Assembly (NCBI GenBank): GCA_937871705.1
Contig: CALMOO010000891.1
Location: 1-5,759 of the forward strand
DNA from: an uncultured Hymenobacter sp.
Lineage (GTDB): Bacteria; Bacteroidota; Bacteroidia; Cytophagales; Hymenobacteraceae
DNA length: 5,759 nucleotides
Direction of reading: 5' to 3'
In this document: one piece after another, positions 1 to 5,467 of the stretch
Layout: each line of letters starts with the position of its first letter
Numbering within the stretch: the stretch's first letter is position 1
Notes under the pieces: model-generated
What the model was told of the DNA's origin: nothing
Database searches by the model: none
Seen by the model: the letters and a program-made list of their open reading frames with translations, nothing else
Program-made: the position numbers and the translations under genes

Positions 1-1659
1 ATGCAGCACGGCTCGGAGCCCGACAAAATCTATTACGCCTACGCCAACCGGGATTTCACCGGCCTGGAAGGGGAGCCGAAGCAGCTGTTCTTTTCGCCTA
101 CCAACGGCTCGTGCATCGACGGCGACATTGTGGCGAAAGGCGGTAAGTTTTACTTGTTCTTCAAAACCGAGGGCCAGGGCAACGGCATTAAAATAGCGGT
201 GTCAAACAAGCTGACCAGCGGCTACGTGCTACGCGATAACTACGTGCAGCAGACGAGCAGTCCGGTGGAGGGCGCAGGCACATTCAAGCTCAATGACTCG
301 TCCGGGTATGTCCTGATGTACGACATGTACACCAGCGGCCGCTACCAGTTTACGCGCACCACCGACCTAGAACACTTCACCGTGATTGACCAAGAGGTGA
401 GCATGAACTTTCATCCCCGCCACGGCACGGTCATGCCCATTACTGGTGCTGAGGCCCAGCGCCTGGCCACCCGCTGGCTACGCCCGGCCGATGTGTGGCA
501 ATTGGCCAGCAACGTGGCCATTCGGCGGCAAAACACGGCCGTAGATACCGCGACCGGCCGTGTAACGCTACTGGTGCGGCCGGGCACCAACTTGCTTGCT
601 TTCGACCCCGGCCTGACGACGTTTGGACTGCCCGTGACGCCGGACGGAGTGCAGAACTTCGCCCGCGGCCCGGTCAGCTACACGGTGGGCACGGGCACCC
701 GGCGGCGTACATTCAGCGTGGCAGCGCAGGCCACCAGCAACCCGGCCCTTACCGGCTACTACGCCGACCCGGCCGCGCTGTATGCTGAGAAAACGGGCAA
801 GTACTACCTCTACCCCACCAGCGATGGCTTTACGGGCTGGTCGGGCACGTACTTTAAAACTTTCTCCTCGCCCGATTTGGTGCATTGGCAGGACGAGGGT
901 GTAATTCTGGACCTGCCCAAGCAGGTGAGCTGGGCCAAAAGCCGGGCCTGGGCTCCTTGCATTCTGGAACAGAAAACGTCCACTGGCTACCGCTACGCCT
1001 ATTATTTTTGTGCCGATGCAAAAATTGGGGTAGCGTTGGCTGACAGCCCCACCGGGCCGTTCAAAGACTCAGGGCGGCCCCTGCTCGACAAGCTGCCCGA
1101 GGGCGTGAAGGGCGGCCAGCAGATTGACCCAGCTGTATTTCACGACCCGCAAAGCGGCAAAAACTACCTATACTGGGGCAATGGCTACCTGGCTGGTGCC
1201 GAGCTGAACGATGACCTAGTGAGCCTCAAGCCCGGTACCACGCGGGTACTAACCCCCAATGCGACCTTCCGGGAAGGCGCGCACGTTTTCTTCCGCAAGG
1301 GTATGTATTACGTTATGTGGAGCGAAAACGACACCCGCGACCCCGACTACCGGGTGCGCTACGGCACAGCCAGCTCGCCGCTAGGCCCTATCACGGTGCC
1401 CATCAATAACTTGGTCATCAGCAAAGACCCGGCTGCCGGCATCTACGGCACGGGCCACAACTCGACTATACAGGTGCCGGGCCGCGACGAGTGGTACCTG
1501 GTATACCACCGTTTTACTTATCCTGAGGGCATTAAGATGGGCGGCGACGCGGGTTTTCACCGTGAGGTCTGCCTTGACAAGCTTGAGTTTAACTCAGACG
1601 GTAGCATCCGGCCCGTAGTCCCCAGCCACGCCGGCATCCAACCGGTGCGGCCAAAGTAG
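1..1659 (+). CDS. Tandem glycoside hydrolase family 43 protein, 5'-partial
   Basis: GH43 enzymes are five-bladed propellers that hydrolyse arabinose- or xylose-containing plant glycans by inversion; the substrate cannot be told from sequence. Residues about 250-552 form a complete GH43 domain: catalytic base Asp256 (YYADPAALY), pKa-modulating Asp376 (QQIDPAVF), general acid Glu425 (FREGAHVFF) and the central His486 (GTGHNST). Residues about 155-245 look like a beta-sandwich linker with NFARGPVSYTV, a pattern common in Bacteroidota surface proteins. Residues 1-150 match the second half of another GH43 propeller: Asp40 (CIDGDIV), Glu90 (PVEGAGTF) and His141 (HPRHGTV) align in order with Asp376, Glu425 and His486. 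The half carrying the first propeller's catalytic base would lie upstream, so the ATG at base 1 is probably not the true start, and any signal peptide is also out of view. It ends at TAG 1657-1659, with only a weak GC hairpin after it. Family is sure; specificity unknown. Confidence 0.9.
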   Translation: MQHGSEPDKIYYAYANRDFTGLEGEPKQLFFSPTNGSCIDGDIVAKGGKFYLFFKTEGQGNGIKIAVSNKLTSGYVLRDNYVQQTSSPVEGAGTFKLNDSSGYVLMYDMYTSGRYQFTRTTDLEHFTVIDQEVSMNFHPRHGTVMPITGAEAQRLATRWLRPADVWQLASNVAIRRQNTAVDTATGRVTLLVRPGTNLLAFDPGLTTFGLPVTPDGVQNFARGPVSYTVGTGTRRRTFSVAAQATSNPALTGYYADPAALYAEKTGKYYLYPTSDGFTGWSGTYFKTFSSPDLVHWQDEGVILDLPKQVSWAKSRAWAPCILEQKTSTGYRYAYYFCADAKIGVALADSPTGPFKDSGRPLLDKLPEGVKGGQQIDPAVFHDPQSGKNYLYWGNGYLAGAELNDDLVSLKPGTTRVLTPNATFREGAHVFFRKGMYYVMWSENDTRDPDYRVRYGTASSPLGPITVPINNLVISKDPAAGIYGTGHNSTIQVPGRDEWYLVYHRFTYPEGIKMGGDAGFHREVCLDKLEFNSDGSIRPVVPSHAGIQPVRPK

Positions 1660-1967
1660 TCGCACCTACCATTAGTCGGCGGGTGCTGATGTTACTGAGG
1701 TGATTTGGTAAAAATGGACCGTTCCAGGTGGTTTAGGATTGACTGACGGAAGAAATATACGGTCTGCTTCTGTCCGCCTCAATCAGCGTACCTCATCCGT
1801 TATCTCTAGACCACCTCACTACAAGACTACTTACGCTCTGACTTGGACGCGTTTTTCGCCTTTCAGTAGGAAGCCGCCCGGTTGACCTTAGAACCTTATT
1901 TTTACCCGAGGTCTAGGGCGCCAGTCGGCTCGAAACGCTTCTGCGTAGCGTATAAAATCGAAGGTTC
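1660..1967. other. Intergenic stretch without a recognisable gene
   Basis: No open frame here has coding character. The GC content is visibly lower than in the flanking genes. A short inverted pair GCACC/GGTGC (about 1662-1687) directly after the GH43 stop could be a weak hairpin but has no T-run. The stretch contains the palindrome listed at 1726-1816 and an 8-bp inverted pair, AGAACCTT (1890-1897) and AAGGTTCT (1961-1968), whose right arm touches the -33 box of the next promoter. A minus-strand frame at 1888-2070 was dismissed as chance. Confidence 0.6.
1726..1816. repeat. Large imperfect palindrome / hairpin
   Basis: The outer arms AGGTGGTTTAG (1726-1736) and CTAGACCACCT (1806-1816) pair at 10 of 11 positions. 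Inside them GATTGA (1737-1742) pairs with TCAATC (1779-1784), and CGGAAGAA (1747-1754) pairs with TTCTgTCCG (1768-1776) with one bulged base. The right side carries about 21 unpaired bases between its inner and outer arms. It may be a structured RNA, a small palindromic repeat or a remnant of a mobile element; no transposase or target duplication was seen. There is no T-run, so it is not a simple terminator. Confidence 0.5.
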
Positions 1968-1998
1968 TTTGCCTGTTTGTTCGCACTACGTACGTTTG
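1968..1998 (+). promoter_or_regulatory. Bacteroidota-type promoter for the pyrB leader
   Basis: TTTG at 1968-1971, a 19-bp spacer, then TACGTTTG at 1991-1998. This fits the known Bacteroidota housekeeping consensus (TTTG, 17-20 bp, TAnnTTTG) exactly. Transcription would begin near 2003-2006, giving a leader of about 435 nt before the pyrB ATG at 2441. No other plus-strand gene lies between, so it most likely drives pyrBC. Confidence 0.7.
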
Positions 1999-2049
1999 CC
2001 TCAACGGCAATCCTTGCCTAACATGCTCAATGGATACGTAACAATGCCG

Positions 2050-2057
2050 TAGCTTTG
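2050..2057 (+). promoter_or_regulatory. Possible second -7 box (TAGCTTTG)
   Basis: TAGCTTTG followed by C matches the Bacteroidota -7 element TAnnTTTG. No TTG lies at the right distance upstream, so it is weaker than the promoter at 1968-1998. If used, transcription would start around 2062, at or next to the ATG of the candidate leader frame. Confidence 0.3.
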
Positions 2058-2147
2058 CATCATGCTTCAACCAAAAAACTTGTTGATGAAGCGTGGAACC
2101 CTGCTCGGCTGGGAACCGCGAGTGGACCGGAAGGTCTTCGCCTCCAT

Positions 2148-2234
2148 TGGTTTTCTCGATTTTGCCGCTGGTATTTCCGTTGTTTTTTCTAAGTGTTGCC
2201 CCGCCACCGTTTCGGATTCCGAAACGGTTTTTTT
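2148..2234 (+). promoter_or_regulatory. Candidate UTP-sensing attenuator before pyrB
   Basis: A strongly U-rich transcript segment (2148-2190, with runs TTTT, TTTT, TTT and TTTTTT) ends about 16-18 nt before a perfect intrinsic terminator at 2206-2234, inside open reading frames and about 200 nt before pyrB. In E. coli pyrBI, low UTP stalls polymerase in such a U-rich stretch, the ribosome on the leader catches up, and the terminator cannot fold. The same parts in the same order are visible here. No PyrR-binding consensus was recognised, which argues against the Bacillus-type mechanism. Function is inferred from layout only. Confidence 0.5.
2206..2234 (+). terminator. Intrinsic terminator in the pyrB leader
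   Basis: CCGTTTCGG (2207-2215), loop ATT, CCGAAACGG (2219-2227): a perfect 9-bp stem, extended by A2206-T2228, then seven T residues (2228-2234). On the opposite strand no T-run follows, so it acts on plus-strand transcripts. No convincing gene ends just upstream, so it most likely gates read-through into pyrB. Confidence 0.85.
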
Positions 2235-2370
2235 ATGCCCGTTGCGTTCGTGGAATGCTGCTTGGTCCTCCTTTCAGCCGGCAAACTCTATCAATCTCTT
2301 TGAACGCCAACACCCGCTCCCCAATCGTGGCGCCGGCCGCCAGCGCCCCGGCCCGCACCTTTCTCCGTCA

Positions 2371-2385
2371 GGGGTAGGGGTAGGG
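2371..2385 (+). repeat. G-run motif GGGGTAGGGGTAGGG
   Basis: Three G-runs spaced by TA, about 55 nt before the pyrB start. A fourth run is missing, so a stable intramolecular quadruplex is not assured. Related motifs occur at 3451-3463 (opposite strand) and 5709-5723. Confidence 0.5.
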
Positions 2386-2440
2386 TAGCCTTTCTAGTAT
2401 CCGCTTTAACCAGAGACCTCATTTTTCCTCAACTATCGGT

Positions 2441-3405
2441 ATGGCACGTAAAGACCTGCTCGACATCGCATCCCTTCACCGTGAGGAAATCGAGTTCCTA
2501 CTCGACCAATCCACGTCCTTTAAAAAATTGTTCACCCATTCGGTGAAAAAAATCCCTGCCCTTGAGGGCAAGTCCGTGCTCATGCTGTTCTACGAGGCCA
2601 GCACCCGGACGCACTCCTCCTTCGAAGTCGCGGCCAAGCGCCTCTCGGCGGAAGTGACGAATTTCGACGTTGCCCACTCCTCTATCACCAAGGGCGAGTC
2701 GGTGCGCGAGACGATTGAGACGCTTCAGGCCATGCGCACCGACTACATCGTCGTCCGCCATAGTCACCCCGGCCTGCCCGGCATGATTGCCCGCCAAACT
2801 ACGGCGTCGGTCATCAATGCCGGCGACGGGGCACACGAGCACCCTACCCAGGCTCTGCTAGACGCCTTCACCATCAAGGAAAAATTCCCCGACCCTAGGG
2901 GCAAAAAAGTCCTCATCATCGGCGATATTCTCCACTCCCGCGTCGCGCGCTCTACCAGCACCCTGCTGCAAAAGCTGGGCGTTGAGGTCGCTTATCTGGG
3001 CCCGGGGTCGCTGGTGCCGAAGTATATCCCGGAAAGCATCCGCCGCTTCACCGACTACGAGGCGGCCATGGCCTGGGGGCCGGATGTGGTGTACCTGCTC
3101 CGCGTGCAGCTAGAGCGCCAGGACGTGCAGTTTTTTCCCAGCGGGTGTATGGCATCACCACCGCCCGGCTAGCGGAAATCCGCCAACGCGGCCTCTACAT
3201 CATGCACCCCGGCCCCGTGAACCGGGGGGTCGAATTGGCAGACGCCGTCATGGACTATGAGCGCAGCCTTATTACCAACCAGGTCGAAAACGGCATTTCC
3301 ATTCGCATGGCCGTACTCGACTGGCTCACGCCGGGCGGGGAATTCCCGAAGCAGGAATCGTATGTCGCGCGGCAGCGCGCTGGCTCACCGATAGTTATGC
3401 CCTAG
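2441..3405 (+). pseudogene. pyrB: Aspartate carbamoyltransferase catalytic chain, frameshifted
   Basis: ATCase joins carbamoyl phosphate and L-aspartate to give N-carbamoyl-aspartate in cytoplasmic de novo pyrimidine synthesis. The first frame (2441-3172) carries the carbamoyl-phosphate site Ser54-Thr-Arg56-Thr, Lys84 in TKGES, Arg106 in VVRH, HPTQ at 134-137, Arg167 in HSRVARS, and the aspartate-binding Arg221/Gln223 in LLRVQLERQ. It then leaves frame after FFPS and stops at 3170-3172. The C-terminal part continues in the -1 frame from about 3142 (RVYGITTARL, then MHPGPVNRGVE) to TAG 3403-3405. The family usually has several residues, including an Arg/Ser-Glu-Tyr-type motif, between the PS and the YGIT-like segment; these are absent, so a deletion of about 16 bp (or 13 or 19) best explains the break. 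It lies in the 240s loop next to the aspartate site. A T6 run at 3131-3136 sits just before it, so slippage or a sequencing error remains possible. pyrC follows 85 bp later. No Shine-Dalgarno sequence. Family certain; function doubtful. Confidence 0.88.
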
Positions 3406-3450
3406 CCGGCTAATTCCGCCCGTGTAGTTTTATTTTCAATAGCTAGAATA

Positions 3451-3463
3451 TCCCCCTACCCCC
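3451..3463. repeat. C-run motif in the pyrB-pyrC gap
   Basis: TCCCCCTACCCCC, the complement of the G-run motif before pyrB, lies 27 bp before the pyrC ATG. The 85-bp gap between pyrB and pyrC shows no consensus promoter and no terminator hairpin. Confidence 0.4.
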
Positions 3464-3490
3464 TTGCCGGTTTACAGCACTCCTACATCC

Positions 3491-4768
3491 ATGCTTCTCC
3501 TTCAAAACGCTCGCATCGCCTCCGAAAATTCACCTGTGCTTGTCGAGAGCGATGTCCTGATTGTCGAAGGAATAATTCAAGACATCGGCAAAAGCCTAGC
3601 CATTCCCGAGAGGGCCCGCGTCATCGACGCGCACGGCCGGGTGCTGATGCCCGGCATGTTCGATGCCCACGTCCATTTCCGTGCCCCAGGGTCTGAGAAC
3701 AAGGAAACCATCACTACGGGGAGCGAAGCGGCCATCAATGGCGGCATTACCGGCGTGGTGATGATGCCGAACACCCGCCCCGCCCTCGACTCGGCGACCG
3801 CAATAGCCACCGTGCTGGAAAACGCCAAGGACCGGTCCCGCATTCCGGTGTACACCTCCGGCTGCGTCACCAAGAACCGCGAGGGCAAGGAACTAGCGGA
3901 AATAGAGGGCATGCGCCAGCTCGGGGTGAAGATGCTCACCGACGACGGCGATACCACCCACGACCCGGCGGTGCTGCTGCGGGCGATGCAGTACGCCACC
4001 GAGTTTGGGATGTTTTTCGCCAGCCACTGCGAGGTGCCGGAGCTGGCCGGGCCGCGCGCCCTGAACGAAGGGGTGATGAGCTACCGGCTAGGCATCAAGG
4101 GCTCGCCGGCGTGCGCGGAGGAAATCATCATCGACCGCGACATCCGCTTGGCCCACGCCGCGGGCGCGCACGTGCACATTCAACACGTTTCCAGCAAGCT
4201 CGGCATGGAAACCATCCGCTGGTGGAAATCGCGCGGCGATGTGAAGGTGACGGCGGAAGTAACCCCACACCACCTGATGTTCACCGACGAGCATATCGGC
4301 GACTACGACACGAACTACAAGATGAACCCGCCGCTGCGGACGCAGGCCGATTGTGATGCGCTGCTCGAAGGGCTCATCGAAGGCGTATTCGACCTCATTG
4401 CCACCGACCACGCGCCGCACACGCCATTCGAAAAAGCCCAGGATTTCATCAGTGCGCCCAACGGCATCACCGGCCTAGATACGGCCCTGGTATCGCTCTA
4501 TCACCACTTCGTCGAGCCCGGAAAATTCGGGTGGGACCTGGTGGTGAAGCGCTACTCGGCGGAGCCACGCCGCCTGATGGGCCTGCCGGTAGCCGCCATC
4601 GAAGTCGGCCAACAAGCCGAGTGCCTCTTGTTCGATACCGAAGCGGAAACGACCTTCACGCGGGACTTCATGAAATCTAAATCCCAGAACACGCCCTTCA
4701 TCGACCAGACGTTGAAAGGCCAGGTAGACTTGGTGATTTTAGGTACAGAAATTCTGCTTGAGCGCTGA
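3491..4768 (+). CDS. pyrC: Class I dihydroorotase
   Basis: Dihydroorotase cyclises N-carbamoyl-aspartate to dihydroorotate, the step after PyrB, in the cytoplasm. The 425-residue protein has the full metal and substrate set of class I enzymes: His60 and His62 in DAHVHFRAPG, Asp152 in TDDGD, His179 in ASHCE, His232 in QHVSS and Asp306 in ATDHAPH. NTRP (94-97) and MNPPLR (278-283) match the dihydroorotate-binding segments. Length is normal for the class and the frame is intact. The ATG at 3491 was chosen because MLLLQNARI is the usual family beginning; a TTG at 3464 in the same frame would add nine unconserved residues. There is no Shine-Dalgarno sequence. It probably shares the transcript of pyrB. 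In some bacteria, such as Aquifex, class I dihydroorotase is active only when bound to ATCase, so the broken pyrB could matter for its activity; this is inference. An amidohydrolase relative with another substrate is less likely given the pyrB neighbour. Confidence 0.93.
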   Translation: MLLLQNARIASENSPVLVESDVLIVEGIIQDIGKSLAIPERARVIDAHGRVLMPGMFDAHVHFRAPGSENKETITTGSEAAINGGITGVVMMPNTRPALDSATAIATVLENAKDRSRIPVYTSGCVTKNREGKELAEIEGMRQLGVKMLTDDGDTTHDPAVLLRAMQYATEFGMFFASHCEVPELAGPRALNEGVMSYRLGIKGSPACAEEIIIDRDIRLAHAAGAHVHIQHVSSKLGMETIRWWKSRGDVKVTAEVTPHHLMFTDEHIGDYDTNYKMNPPLRTQADCDALLEGLIEGVFDLIATDHAPHTPFEKAQDFISAPNGITGLDTALVSLYHHFVEPGKFGWDLVVKRYSAEPRRLMGLPVAAIEVGQQAECLLFDTEAETTFTRDFMKSKSQNTPFIDQTLKGQVDLVILGTEILLER

Positions 4769-4786
4769 GAGTTCATTGCGCTGGGA

Positions 4787-4829
4787 CCCGAATTATTCAG
4801 AATTCACCTCGAATTTCGGGATAGCGCTT
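4787..4829 (+). terminator. Possible terminator after pyrC
   Basis: CCCGAA (4787-4792) pairs with TTCGGG (4815-4820) and ATTC (4795-4798) with GAAT (4811-4814), giving ten base pairs with a 2-nt bulge, 18 nt after the pyrC stop. The following T-run is short and interrupted (GCTTTTGC), so termination would be weak. Confidence 0.35.
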
Positions 4830-5246
4830 TTGCAGCAGACCCACCTGCAAGGCCCGCGTTCACAAAATGTCTTTTGCCCTTCTGCCACAATTGTTCCTAG
4901 CGCCTGATGTCTCGAAGGTGAGGCGCGCACCGGTTGCAGCCAGTTGCGAGCATCGATGTTGCACACTCGCGCTCATAGCCAGGTAGCCAACAAGAGAGAG
5001 TAGATAAGTAGACGTACTCGCCGCGTTCATTATCTTTTGCCATGCTGAAGGTGAATGGACTGTATGGGCTCTTGGCAATCCTGCTCTGGGAGTTAGCAGC
5101 TGGCAGGGAGCCGTGCGTAGAAATTGGGCAGCGCCTGAACGAATACCTGCCCTGCGTGCGGCATCTAAAAGCGCCTGACTTGCTCGTGCTGACGAGTACC
5201 AATCAATTGGACCCTGGCATTGCCTTGTATAACCCAGAGTATAACC
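4830..5246. other. Stretch without a convincing gene
   Basis: No protein or RNA family is recognised on either strand. A plus-strand frame opens at ATG 5042 and has fairly GC-rich third positions for about its first 60 codons, but it runs on through the tRNA terminator and the antisense of tRNA-Gly to 5344, which makes it unlikely as an intact gene; it could be a gene fragment. Minus-strand frames at 4860-5078 and 4897-5202 show no recognisable motifs. Confidence 0.5.
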
Positions 5247-5289
5247 TTAAAGCAAAACAGCCACTTAGATTTACATCTAAATGGCTGTT
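5247..5289 (-). terminator. Intrinsic terminator of tRNA-Gly
   Basis: On the minus strand a 15-bp stem (plus coordinates 5275-5289 with 5256-5270, one G-U pair) closes a 4-nt loop and is followed by TTTTGCTTT. It starts 9 nt after the tRNA 3' end. In the plus direction the pairing has a C-A mismatch and no T-tail, so it belongs to the minus-strand tRNA transcript. Confidence 0.85.
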
Positions 5290-5297
5290 AATGAATG

Positions 5298-5370
5298 AGC
5301 GAGAAACGAGGCTCGAACTCGCGACCCTCAGCTTGGGAAGCTGATGCTCTACCAACTGAGCTACTCTCGC
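5298..5370 (-). tRNA. tRNA-Gly (anticodon CCC)
   Basis: The 73-nt minus-strand sequence folds as a full cloverleaf. The acceptor GCGAGAG pairs with TTCTCGC (one G-U). The D-arm is GCTC/GAGC around AGTTGGTA. The anticodon stem TCAGC/GCTGA holds the loop TTCCCAA, giving anticodon CCC, which reads GGG. The T-arm is GCGAG-TTCGAGC-CTCGT. The discriminator base is U, as usual for bacterial glycine tRNA. CCA is not encoded and must be added after transcription. It has its own promoter and terminator and is a single-gene unit. Confidence 0.95.
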
Positions 5371-5384
5371 GTGGATTGGTGGGG

Positions 5385-5414
5385 CAAAGGTACGCTAGGC
5401 TAGGTAAATCGCAA
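5385..5414 (-). promoter_or_regulatory. Bacteroidota-type promoter of tRNA-Gly
   Basis: Read on the minus strand: TTG (5414-5412), a 19-bp spacer, then TACCTTTG (5392-5385), a precise match to the Bacteroidota consensus. Transcription would start about 7 nt further on, near 5378-5380, some 8-10 nt before the mature tRNA 5' end. This is one of the best clues to the host phylum. Confidence 0.8.
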
Positions 5415-5467
5415 GCCGAAGGCAGGTGGTGGAACATCGAGCCCGACGTGGGCGTTTAGGGGTACGT

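Larger units (their letters stand above)
2062..2388 (+). other. Candidate leader reading frame(s) upstream of pyrB
   Basis: A frame with ATG at 2062 (second ATG at 2086) stays open for 108 codons, and a second frame with GTG at 2093 for 94 codons (stop at 2375-2377). Both run through the U-rich stretch and the terminator at 2206-2234, which is what a pyrBI-type leader peptide needs in order to couple translation to attenuation. In the GTG frame the U-rich stretch encodes a Leu/Phe/Pro-rich run (LVFSILPLVFPLFFL), similar in character to the Phe-rich part of the E. coli pyrBI leader. No Shine-Dalgarno sequence distinguishes them, and neither resembles a known protein. Either frame may be chance, and this is offered only as part of the attenuator hypothesis. 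Confidence 0.25.

Noticed and set aside
1662..1687. Terminator after the GH43 gene
   Set aside because: The stem is only about five pairs and no T-run follows.
1925..1936. Possible attachment-site copy of the tRNA-Gly 3' region (GGCTCGAA)
   Set aside because: Only eight bases match and they lie inside the T-arm rather than at the 3' end, well within chance.
1888..2070. A 60-codon minus-strand frame
   Set aside because: It covers the promoter region, shows no recognisable motif, and its composition is not gene-like.
2062..2200. PyrR-binding (Bacillus-type) attenuator
   Set aside because: I could not find the conserved PyrR-binding loop or alternative antiterminator stem; the U-rich and overlapping-frame layout fits the pyrBI type better.
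3464..3490. Upstream TTG start for pyrC
   Set aside because: The extra nine residues are not family-like, and the ATG at 3491 gives the normal N-terminus.
5042..5344. A 100-codon plus-strand frame as a complete gene
   Set aside because: Its last part is the antisense of the tRNA terminator and of tRNA-Gly itself, a familiar artefact; at most the first ~60 codons could be a remnant.
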